Of a stretch of DNA of 64,000 nucleotides, positions 45,705 to 53,588 are shown one piece after another (within the stretch, counting starts at the first letter, position 1; each line of letters starts with the position of its first letter). The notes below the pieces were generated by a model. That model made no database searches and was not told the origin of the DNA. It worked only from the letters and a program-made list of their open reading frames with translations. This DNA comes from Gemmobacter aquarius. Its GTDB lineage: Bacteria > Pseudomonadota > Alphaproteobacteria > Rhodobacterales > Rhodobacteraceae. A program made the position numbers and the translations under genes. The stretch covers positions 2,964,001 to 3,028,000 of the forward strand of contig NZ_CP028918.1 in NCBI RefSeq assembly GCF_003060865.1. The letters are read 5' to 3'.

Positions 45705-45754
45705 CGGCCCCGACATAGTCGCACCCCGCGCTTTACCGCAATATCCGGACTGGA

Positions 45755-46900
45755 ATGATGACCGAAACGATCCTTGCCAACGCAACCCTCGTGCTGCCCG
45801 CCGAAACCCTGCGCGGGTCGGTCCTTATCCGTGACGGCGTGATTGCCGCGATCGACAGCGGCGCTGCGGTCGCGTCGGGTGCCATCGATTGCGGCGGCGA
45901 CCTTATCCTGCCCGGCCTGATCGAGCTTCACACCGACAACCTCGAACGCCATATCGAGCCCCGGCCCAAGGTCGACTGGCCCCACACCGCAGCGATCCTC
46001 GCCCATGACGCCGAACTTGCCAGCGTCGGCATCACCACGGTCTTCGACGCGCTGCGCGTCGGGTCCGTCACCTCGAAGGCCAAGGCCAATTATGGCGAAT
46101 ACGCCCGCCATCTGGCCGACGAGATCATCGCCCTGCGCGACGCAGGAAGCCTGCGGATCAACCACCTTCTCCACCTGCGGGCCGAGGTCTGTTCGGAAAC
46201 GCTGGTCGAGGAAATGGCCAAATTCGGCCCCGAAGACGGCATCGGCATCGTCAGCCTGATGGACCACACCCCCGGCCAGCGCCAGTTCCGCGACATGACC
46301 CAGCTTAAAAACTACGTCTGCGGCAAACACGGCTTTTCCGACGCCGAGTTCCTCGACCATATCGCCGCGCAAAAAAACCTGTCCGCACGCGTGGCCGACC
46401 TGCACGAAGCCACCGCCGTGGCCGAGGCGCGGCGCTACGGCGCGGTCCTTGCGAGCCATGACGACACCACCGAAATCCATGTCGCCCGCTCGGCCGGACA
46501 CGGCGCGCATTTCGCCGAATTCCCCACGACACCCGAGGCCGCGCAAGCCTGCCGCGACCACGGAATCGCGGTGATGATGGGCGCGCCGAACCTGATCCGC
46601 GGCGGGTCACATTCCGGCAATGTCGCGGCCAAGGCTTTGGCCGAAAGCGACCTGCTTGATATCATCTCCTCCGATTACGTCCCTTCGTCGCTGCTTTCGG
46701 CGGGCCTGATGCTCGGCGATCTGTGGGGCGACATGGCGCGCGGCATCGCAACCGTCACCTCGGCCCCCGCCCGCGCCGCAGGCCTGACCGACCGTGGCAC
46801 CCTGACGCCCGGCACCCGCGCCGACATCATCCGCGTCGCCCGCATCGGCACTGCAGGCGCGTTGCGCGGCACATGGGTCGCGGGCGACCGCGTCGGCTGA
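45755..46900 (+). CDS. phnM: Canonical C-P lyase diphosphatase PhnM (paralogue 3)
   Basis: A 381-residue amidohydrolase. It carries the classical PhnM motif GLIELHTDNLERHIEPRPKV near residue 55. It also has IVSLMDHTPGQRQFRD, LASHDDTTEIHVARSAG, GAPNLIRGGSHSGN and DIISSDYVPSSLL, which supply the remaining metal and substrate contacts. This copy best fits the diphosphatase acting after PhnGHIL. It ends the phosphonate region. The start is ATG 45755 or the ATG next to it. Confidence 0.94.
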   Translation: MMTETILANATLVLPAETLRGSVLIRDGVIAAIDSGAAVASGAIDCGGDLILPGLIELHTDNLERHIEPRPKVDWPHTAAILAHDAELASVGITTVFDALRVGSVTSKAKANYGEYARHLADEIIALRDAGSLRINHLLHLRAEVCSETLVEEMAKFGPEDGIGIVSLMDHTPGQRQFRDMTQLKNYVCGKHGFSDAEFLDHIAAQKNLSARVADLHEATAVAEARRYGAVLASHDDTTEIHVARSAGHGAHFAEFPTTPEAAQACRDHGIAVMMGAPNLIRGGSHSGNVAAKALAESDLLDIISSDYVPSSLLSAGLMLGDLWGDMARGIATVTSAPARAAGLTDRGTLTPGTRADIIRVARIGTAGALRGTWVAGDRVG

Positions 46901-47517
46901 ACGCCGCTCTCTCGCGGGTTTCTTTGCAGTGGCGTCACGGCATCGTTTCCGCATGTCCGGTTTTTCACAGGGCGGTTCCTTTGCCGAACGATCCTGATTG
47001 AGCCGCAGAGGCGGGACACGATCCCGTCGGCGTTCAGCCGTGCCAATCCTTTGGCGTCACGGGCGCAGCGAGCAAAGCGATGCCCTGACAGGCTTTAGGA
47101 CACGGAAAACGAATGCCCCCAGTAGCGGCGCGAAGATCAACAAGCATGGAATGACGCATGAGATATCTTCGGGCGTCTAAACGGACGACGGCCCCAGTCG
47201 CGGAAAGGTGTTCGTCGGCTTCGGATAGCATGGCACCCGTTCACGAAGCAGAACAAGACCATGACGACCGCGCTTGCGGCCAGCGAAGACCAAAAGGACA
47301 AGGTCGACATCGATGTGCAGATCGTCAATGGCGAAGCATAAAAGCAGACCTGCCAGATCAATGCGATGGTCGAAGCGGGTGCTTTATGCAGAAGCATCAG
47401 CGCCATGAGTCGGCGAAACCGACCCGGTCATGCGTTTTGACGGGTGGTAACAAGAGTGGCACAAACTAGGGGCAAAAGGCTGCGGCAGCCTTATGATTTT
47501 CAACGCTTTTGTAGAAT
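46901..47517. other. 617-base stretch without an intact gene between phnM and tRNA-Met
   Basis: No complete gene is visible and base use is less regular than in the neighbouring genes. It contains a short fragment resembling a sugar-binding protein (listed separately). Lying beside a tRNA gene, it may be a scar of integration and decay. Confidence 0.5.
47210..47404 (+). pseudogene. Possible remnant of a sugar ABC transporter substrate-binding protein
   Basis: One frame reads HPFTKQNKTMTTALAASEDQ and then KDKVDIDVQIVNGEA, a stop codon, and KQTCQINAMVEAGA. The pattern resembles the N-terminal part of periplasmic ribose-type binding proteins (an export-lobe helix, then a V-NGEA-type strand, then QI-x-x-M-x-x-AG-A). 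It has no start, an internal stop and no continuation. The call rests on memory of the family pattern only. Confidence 0.3.
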
Positions 47518-47594
47518 TGGTGGCGAGGGGGGGACTCGAACCCCCGACCCCATGATTATGAGTCATGTGCTCTAACCAGCTGAGCTACCTAGCC
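47518..47594 (-). tRNA. tRNA-Met (anticodon CAT, elongator type)
   Basis: A 77-base gene including an encoded 3' CCA (TGG at 47518-47520 on the plus strand). The anticodon arm is CATGA-CTCATAA-TCATG, giving CAT. The D-arm (AGCTCAGCTGGTTAGAGC) and the T-arm (GGGGGTTCGAGTCCCCC) are regular. The acceptor stem GGCTAGG/CCTCGCC has one U-C mismatch at position 4-69. G1-C72 pairing and the rest of the stem indicate an elongator, not the initiator. Confidence 0.93.
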
Positions 47595-47655
47595 ACTGGG
47601 GCGCTGACTAAGGCCAGTGTGGGGGGGCGTCAAGCCTTAAACGTCATGCGGGGCG

Positions 47656-49677
47656 TCAGGCTTCTGCGTCTTGTCGGGCATGGGCGACGCGGGGGCGGCC
47701 GGATGCGGTGGCGGTGAGGGTGGCTTCGATGAACATGGCGCGGCCTTCCACCTCGGCTTCGCGGATGTCGCGGGTCGTGGTCACGCGCAGCTCTTCGGCT
47801 CCGGCCATGCGGGCGCGGGCACTGGCATCGGCGACGAGCGCCGCTTCCATGGCCGCAAGGGCGGCGTCGCGGTCGCCAAACATCTGGAGGCCCGCGGCGA
47901 AATGGGCTGTAAAGCGGCCCTCGCCCGCGCTGCTGACAAGGCCCGTCGCCCGCTGGCTGACCTGTCCGACCACCGCGCCGATGGCATTGGCGACACCGGC
48001 ATGTTCGGGCAGGATCATCCTTGCCCCCAACCTGTCACCCACCGCGCCGTAGTACGAAGGCGCGGACGCGCCAAGCCCGATCACCGGCACGCCAAGGCGC
48101 AACGTCACCTCTACCACGCCGCGATGTCCGGCAATGCCTGCGGCCGTCAGGCGATGGCGCGCCAGCACCTCGGGCACATCGCCCGCAAAGGCGGGGTCTT
48201 CGCCGAAGGCCGCTTCGAGCAGGCAATCCACGGTCTGGGCGGTCAGCTGGTCGACGATCTGCTGCGCCAGCGTCGCGGCATCGGGGGCAAAGCGTTCGCC
48301 CTTGCCGTTGCGGCGTTTGGCCAGCAGGCGCACTGCTTTTTCCGCAGCCACCGCGTCCCATGCGCCAAGGCGCCCCAGCACGTGGCTTGCATCCGAAGGC
48401 GTGACCCCCGCGATCATCACCAGCCCCCGCGCCACCAGCCGCTCCAGCGCCGCCACTTCCAGCCGCGAGGTCAGCGCGGCGACCACCGGCATCGGTTCTG
48501 TCACGCGGGCCAGCACAGCCATGTCACGCGGGCCAAGCCCGCCTGCATTGCCGCCCATCGGGATGACGAAGCGCCCGTCATGTTCGCCCACCGCATCGGC
48601 CGACAGCCAGCGGTCGAGCGCGCTATGCACCATGGCCGCATGGTCAACCGCAAGCAGCGACACGGGCACGAGGCGGCGCGGGCCAAGGCGCAAGCCGCCA
48701 TCCAGCCCTTCGGTCACCAGATGCACCTCGCTGTCGCCGCCTAGGCCCGTGGTCCGCATCGCCACGGCTTCCACCATGGTGCGGAACCCGCCGACCCGCG
48801 CACCTTGCGGGTCGATCTCGGGCAGGCCGCCGCGCAACAGGGCGACATCGGTCGTGGTGCCGCCGATGTCGGACACCAGCGCATCGCTTTCGCCCGTCAG
48901 CCAGCGCGCACCCACGATGCTGGCAGCTGGGCCGGAAAGGATCGTCTCGATCGGGCGTTCGCGCACCATTGCAGCCGAGATCAGCGCCCCGTCACCGCGC
49001 ACCACCATCAGCGGTGCTGCGATGCCCACCGCCAGCAGGTGCCGTTCGCAGGCGGCGACAAGACGGTCGATCATGCCGATCAGGCGGGCGTTCAGCACCG
49101 CCGTCAGCGCCCGTTTCGGTCCGTTCAACTGGGCAGAAAGTTCATGCGAGCATGTCACGGGGCGCCCCGTGGCGCTGCGGATCAGGTCGCGCACCGCAAT
49201 CTCGTGCGCGGGGTTGCGCGTGGCGAAGCGGGCGGCGACGGCAAAGCCCATCACGCTGTCGCCCAGCGCGGCAAGTTCGGCCTGAAGAGCCGCCAGATCG
49301 AGCGGCTGTCCTTCGGTTCCGGCATGGGTGTGTCCACCGGCCAGACGGATGACCGGATCGCCCTTGAGCGCCTCGGTCAAGCCGCCACGGTCGAGATCGT
49401 CGGGATCGAAGCCGATGAAGACCAGCGCGACGCGCCCGCCCTGCCCTTCGACAAGCGCATTGGTGGCGAGCGTGGTCGAAAGCGACACCAGCGCAACCTC
49501 GGCGGCCGCGATGCCTGCACCCGCCAAAGCCGCATCCACGGCCTTGCCGATGCCGATGGCCAGATCGCCGCGCGTGGTCAGCGATTTGGCCGATCCGATC
49601 ACGCGGTCGGCGGCTTCGTCCACGATCACCGCATCGGTATAGGTGCCGCCGGTATCGACACCCAGAAAATACGCCAT
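47656..49677 (-). CDS. Hydantoinase/oxoprolinase family protein (HyuA-like)
   Basis: A 673-residue ATP-dependent amidohydrolase-like protein of the HyuA family (ASKHA fold). The N-terminal domain starts MAYFLGVDTGGTYTDAVIVD, with the phosphate-binding loop DTGGTYTD. The second ATP-site motif is ALVSDIGGTTTDVALLRGG. GPAASIVGARWLTG and GLGGDSEVHLV are family-conserved. No HyuB partner gene is adjacent, so it may act alone (as in some 5-oxoprolinase- or acetone-carboxylase-related proteins) or on an unknown cyclic amide. The start is the ATG at 49677. The C-terminal ~170 residues are less conserved. Confidence 0.87.
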   Translation of the reverse strand: MAYFLGVDTGGTYTDAVIVDEAADRVIGSAKSLTTRGDLAIGIGKAVDAALAGAGIAAAEVALVSLSTTLATNALVEGQGGRVALVFIGFDPDDLDRGGLTEALKGDPVIRLAGGHTHAGTEGQPLDLAALQAELAALGDSVMGFAVAARFATRNPAHEIAVRDLIRSATGRPVTCSHELSAQLNGPKRALTAVLNARLIGMIDRLVAACERHLLAVGIAAPLMVVRGDGALISAAMVRERPIETILSGPAASIVGARWLTGESDALVSDIGGTTTDVALLRGGLPEIDPQGARVGGFRTMVEAVAMRTTGLGGDSEVHLVTEGLDGGLRLGPRRLVPVSLLAVDHAAMVHSALDRWLSADAVGEHDGRFVIPMGGNAGGLGPRDMAVLARVTEPMPVVAALTSRLEVAALERLVARGLVMIAGVTPSDASHVLGRLGAWDAVAAEKAVRLLAKRRNGKGERFAPDAATLAQQIVDQLTAQTVDCLLEAAFGEDPAFAGDVPEVLARHRLTAAGIAGHRGVVEVTLRLGVPVIGLGASAPSYYGAVGDRLGARMILPEHAGVANAIGAVVGQVSQRATGLVSSAGEGRFTAHFAAGLQMFGDRDAALAAMEAALVADASARARMAGAEELRVTTTRDIREAEVEGRAMFIEATLTATASGRPRVAHARQDAEA

Positions 49678-49828
49678 GCACCCGTTCCCTTGCAGCCCAC
49701 CCCGCACCTAATGCGAAGCGACGCCAAGGTCATCCCCAAGCGCGACGTTTTTCGTCGCTGCAAAGACAGGCGGGTGCGACACTCGCCGAAAACATCTGCG
49801 AAAACGCCCGCCCCAAACGCAGCGGCCC

Positions 49829-51076
49829 TTAGGTCTTGCGGCGGCGATGGGCGGCGGGGATGCCCAGGGTGTCGCGGTATTTCGCGACCGTTCGGCGCGC
49901 CACCAAAGCCCCGCCGTCCGACAGCGCCTGTGCCAGAGCCGCGTCCGACAGCGGTTTTCGCGCATCCTCGCGCCGGACCAGATCGGCCAGCATGGCGCGC
50001 AATGCGGCGGCGGAATGCGAAGCGCCGACCTTGACGCTGAACAGATGCCGAAGCCAGAGCGTTCCGCGCGGCGTGTCGATGCTGGTTCCCGCAACCACCC
50101 GGCTGACGGTGCTTTCATGCAGGCCCAACGCGTCGGCCACGTCGCCCATGGTCAGCGGCCGCAGCGCGGAAAGCCCCGATTCCAGCGCCGCTTCCTGACG
50201 GCGCAGCACATCGGCGCCGATGCGCAGAAGTGTCGCGTTACGGCTTTCGACCAGACGGATCACCGCCCGCGCCGCCCCGCGCCCGTCGCCCCGCCCCGCG
50301 CTGACCGACATGGATGGCAGCGAGGACCGGTTCAGCGACACGACCCAGCCTTCCACCCGTTTTCTGACGATCAGATCAGGCTCGCGCACCTGTGCCGACA
50401 GGGCGGAAAAATGCGCGCCGGGCTTGGGGTCGAACCGCCGGATCACGCGAAACCTTGCCTGCACCTCGTCAGCCGGAACGGCCAGCAGGCGCGACAAGCG
50501 CGCCACATCGCCGGCAGCCATAAGGTCGAGATGCAAGAGCACCCCGCGCAGCACCGTGTCATCCACCCCGGCCTCGACCGCCTGCAAAAGCAGACATTCC
50601 GACAGCGAGCGGGCGAAAAGACCGGCAGGCTCGATGCGCTGCAAACGGGCAAGCACCGTTTCGGCAAGGCCGTAGGGCACCCCCGCCTGCCCCGCCACCA
50701 CGTCAAGAGCGCAGCCCAGCCAACCCGTGGGCTCCAACGCCTCGGCCAACAGTCCGGCAACCCGCAACTCCGGCCCCCTGAGGTCCATCGCGGCGATCTT
50801 TTCCGTCACATGCGCCATGAGGCTTGGCCCGACACCCGCCGCGAGATCGGGGTCGAGCCCGCCGCCGGAAAAGGCCCGCTCCCAGCGCGGCGACCAATCG
50901 GCAGGGTCCTGTGGCGGCGCGTCGAGCACAAGGCGGGGATTTTCGGCGGCCTGTTCTTCGAGAAAACGGGTCAGACCGCCGGCATCCGCCTTCAACAGCT
51001 TGATCGACGCCTGCAAGCCAAGGTTCAGCTGCATGCGCTGGCTTTGCGTGACCCTGATGTTCTGCCGCGTCTCCAT
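49829..51076 (-). CDS. rpoN: RNA polymerase sigma-54 factor RpoN
   Basis: A 415-residue alternative sigma factor for -24/-12 promoters. Region I is the glutamine- and leucine-rich start (QSQRMQLNLGLQASIKLLKADAG). The core-binding part is residues ~90-250. The helix-turn-helix is TMGDVADALGLHESTVSRVVAG, and the C-terminal RpoN box reads ARRTVAKYR, close to the consensus ARRTVAKYRE. The start METRQNIRVTQSQ at 51076 is preferred over the ATG at 51124. It is not next to the usual hpf/ptsN cluster or nif genes, so it may be an additional rpoN, as found in Rhodobacter. Regulatory targets cannot be read from here. Confidence 0.92.
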   Translation of the reverse strand: METRQNIRVTQSQRMQLNLGLQASIKLLKADAGGLTRFLEEQAAENPRLVLDAPPQDPADWSPRWERAFSGGGLDPDLAAGVGPSLMAHVTEKIAAMDLRGPELRVAGLLAEALEPTGWLGCALDVVAGQAGVPYGLAETVLARLQRIEPAGLFARSLSECLLLQAVEAGVDDTVLRGVLLHLDLMAAGDVARLSRLLAVPADEVQARFRVIRRFDPKPGAHFSALSAQVREPDLIVRKRVEGWVVSLNRSSLPSMSVSAGRGDGRGAARAVIRLVESRNATLLRIGADVLRRQEAALESGLSALRPLTMGDVADALGLHESTVSRVVAGTSIDTPRGTLWLRHLFSVKVGASHSAAALRAMLADLVRREDARKPLSDAALAQALSDGGALVARRTVAKYRDTLGIPAAHRRRKT

Positions 51077-51192
51077 GCCGTGCACTATGGCCCTGCCTGA
51101 CGCGCCAAGACAACCTTCGCGCAACGTCGTCGCGTGGCGCAGCCGTCAAAGCCCCCTCGCCATTCGCGGCATCCGGCTTTAATCTTGCCACA

Positions 51193-51261
51193 GTCGGGGG
51201 GCTTCGCGCCCCCCGACGCCCGCCGGTTTCACCGGCAGGCTTCCCCCCGCGGGATATTTGA
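51193..51261 (+). repeat. Mosaic intergenic repeat upstream of selD
   Basis: Hairpin GTCGGGGGG...CCCCCCGAC (51193-51217), a second hairpin GCCGGT...ACCGGC (51222-51236) and then CCCCCCGCGGGATATTTGAA form one unit. An inverted relative with the same three-part build lies downstream of selD at 53481-53545. Confidence 0.65.
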
Positions 51262-51281
51262 ACCAGCATGAAAGCCGCAAG

Positions 51282-53465
51282 ATGAACGAACCGCTTCCCC
51301 TTGTGCAGGACGTCGTCTTGATCGGCGGCGGCCATACCCATGCCCTCGTGCTGCGGATGTTCGCGATGAAACCGCTGCCGGGCCTGCGGCTTACGGTCAT
51401 CAACCCCGACCCTGCGGCACCGTATACGGGCATGCTGCCGGGCCATATCGCAGGGCATTATCCACGCGATGCGCTGATGATCGATCTGGTGCGCCTTGCC
51501 CGTTTCGCAGGGGCGCGGATCATTCTTGACCGGGCCACCGGGATCGACCGCGAGACGCGGCGCATCCTTCTTGCCGGGCGTCCGCCGATCCGCTTCGATC
51601 TATGCTCGATCGACATCGGCATCGGCTCGGGCCTGCCCGACGTGCCGGGCTTTGCCGAACACGGGGTCGCTGCCAAACCGCTGGGGCATTATGCCGACCG
51701 GTGGGACGCGTTTGTCGCCCGCGCCCTGCCCGCGCCGCGCCTCACCATTCTGGGCGCAGGCGTTGGCGGGGTGGAACTGGCTCTCGCCTCGGCCTACAGG
51801 CTGGGCATGCTGGGAGCGAAGGCACAGATCACCCTGATCGACCGCAGCGAGACGCCGCTTGCCGGTCTGGGCACGTCAGCCCGCACGGCGCTGCTGGGCG
51901 CGCTTGCAAGCGCCGGCGTAACAGTGCGGACCGGCACCACCGCCCGCGCCGTGACCGAAAGCGCGGTCGAACTGGCGGATGGCACGCTTCTGCCGTCGGA
52001 TTTCACCCTGTCGGTCGCCGGAGCACGCCCGCAGGGCTGGCTGGAAGGCACCGGCCTGACCCTGCATGACGGCTTCGTCACCGTGTCGCCCACCTTGCAG
52101 ACGTCGGACCCCGCGATCCTTGCGGCGGGCGATTGCGCGCATCTCGGCTTTGCCCCGCGTCCCAAGGCCGGGGTCTATGCCGTCCGCGCCGCACCGGTGC
52201 TGCATCACAACCTGCGTGCCCTGCTGACCGGCAAGCCCTTGCAGCGCTTCCGCCCGCAGCGCGATTACCTCAAGCTCGTCTCGCTGGGCGGCAAGCGGGC
52301 GCTGGCCGACCGGTCGGGCCTTGGCACGGGCGGCGCTTGGCTGTGGGGGCTGAAAGACCGCATCGACCGCAAATTCATGGCAAAGTTCGAAGACTACCCC
52401 GCGATGGCGCGCCCGCTTCCCGCCAACCCGGTGGCGGGCCTTGCCGAGGCGATGGGGGCAAAGCCGCTCTGTGGCGGTTGCGGCGCCAAGGTCGGCGCGG
52501 CGGCCCTGTCCGACGCGCTGGCCCGTCTGCCCGCCCCCGCCCGCGCCGATGTGCTGTCCGGCCCCGGAGACGACGCCGCGATCCTGACCCATGGCGCGGG
52601 CACGCAGGTCATCACCACCGACCACCTGCGCGCCACCTGCGGCGATGCCCGCCTGATGGCCCGCATCACCGCGATTCACGCCATGGGCGATATTTGGGCG
52701 ATGGGCGCACAGCCGCAAGCCGCGCTGGCCCAGATCACCCTGCCCCGCATGAGCGCAGCCCTCCAGGCCGAAACGCTGGCCGAGATCATGGAGGAGGCCG
52801 CCGAGATCTTCCGCGATGCGGGGGCCGATATCGTCGGCGGCCATACGTCCATCGGGGCCGAACTGACCATCGGCTTCACCCTGACAGGGCTTGCCACCAA
52901 GCCGGTCACGAAGGCGGGCGCGAAACCGGGCGACGCCTTGATCCTGACCAAGGCGATCGGCACCGGCACCATCCTCGCCGCCGACATGGCGCTCGCCCGC
53001 ATCCCCGGCCTGATCCTCGGCCAAGCGGTGCAGGCGGCCTATGCCAGCATGTCGCGCCCCCTTGGCCCGGCAGCGGCGATCCTTACCCCCCATGCCCATG
53101 CCATGACCGATGTCACGGGCTTCGGCCTTGCAGGGCATCTTCTGGAAATGCTCGACGCATCGGGCGCCGCCGCAACGATCACGCTCGACGCCGTGCCCTT
53201 CCTTGCAGGCGCAGAGTCCCTCGCCGCAGCGGGACACGAAAGCTCGCTCGCCCCTGCCAACCGCCTTGCCGCCAACTGGCGCGTCCGCGCACCGCAAGAC
53301 GCCAGAGCAGCACTCCTCTATGATCCGCAAACCGCAGGACCCCTTCTCGCCGCGGTCCCAGCCGACAAAGCCGCGTCCCTGCTCGCCACCCTGCACGCCC
53401 TTGGCGAACCTGCCTCCCTCATAGGACATGTCACGGCCGGAGACCCCTTCCTGACAGTCCTCTGA
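51282..53465 (+). CDS. selD: NADH-dehydrogenase-like flavoprotein fused to selenide, water dikinase SelD
   Basis: A 727-residue fusion. Residues 1-~365 form a pyridine-nucleotide oxidoreductase: VVLIGGGHTHALVLRMF, the second Rossmann motif LTILGAGVGGVELALASAY and the FAD-site ILAAGDCAHLG. Residues ~380-727 are SelD, which makes selenophosphate from selenide and ATP. The catalytic Cys and Lys lie in GCGAKVG, ATP-site residues in SGPGDDAAIL and DIVGGHTSIGAELT, and the end in VTGFGLAGHL. The flavoprotein domain may reduce a selenium source for the kinase domain. ATG 51282 is the likely start. MnmH is encoded just downstream on the other strand, so tRNA selenouridine is the probable use of the product. 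Confidence 0.93.
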   Translation: MNEPLPLVQDVVLIGGGHTHALVLRMFAMKPLPGLRLTVINPDPAAPYTGMLPGHIAGHYPRDALMIDLVRLARFAGARIILDRATGIDRETRRILLAGRPPIRFDLCSIDIGIGSGLPDVPGFAEHGVAAKPLGHYADRWDAFVARALPAPRLTILGAGVGGVELALASAYRLGMLGAKAQITLIDRSETPLAGLGTSARTALLGALASAGVTVRTGTTARAVTESAVELADGTLLPSDFTLSVAGARPQGWLEGTGLTLHDGFVTVSPTLQTSDPAILAAGDCAHLGFAPRPKAGVYAVRAAPVLHHNLRALLTGKPLQRFRPQRDYLKLVSLGGKRALADRSGLGTGGAWLWGLKDRIDRKFMAKFEDYPAMARPLPANPVAGLAEAMGAKPLCGGCGAKVGAAALSDALARLPAPARADVLSGPGDDAAILTHGAGTQVITTDHLRATCGDARLMARITAIHAMGDIWAMGAQPQAALAQITLPRMSAALQAETLAEIMEEAAEIFRDAGADIVGGHTSIGAELTIGFTLTGLATKPVTKAGAKPGDALILTKAIGTGTILAADMALARIPGLILGQAVQAAYASMSRPLGPAAAILTPHAHAMTDVTGFGLAGHLLEMLDASGAAATITLDAVPFLAGAESLAAAGHESSLAPANRLAANWRVRAPQDARAALLYDPQTAGPLLAAVPADKAASLLATLHALGEPASLIGHVTAGDPFLTVL

Positions 53466-53480
53466 CCCTTTCACACTCGC

Positions 53481-53545
53481 TCAAATATCCTCGGGGGTGA
53501 ATTGCCGCGGAACGCGGCAAGAGGGGGCGAGCCCCCCCTACGCCC
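53481..53545 (-). repeat. Mosaic intergenic repeat downstream of selD (inverted copy)
   Basis: Read on the minus strand it has a GGGGGGC...CCCCC hairpin, a TTGCCGCG-CGCGGCAA hairpin (53502-53520) and then CCCCCGAGGATATTTGA, the same order as the repeat at 51193-51261. It lies between two convergent genes and could serve as a terminator. Confidence 0.65.
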
Positions 53546-53588
53546 GAGCGCAAGCGAGACAAAAGGCGTGCGGCGGAACGCCGCTCCA

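Noticed and set aside
51876..53474. A 532-codon open frame opposite selD
   Set aside because: Antisense shadow; selD has all expected motifs in the plus frame.
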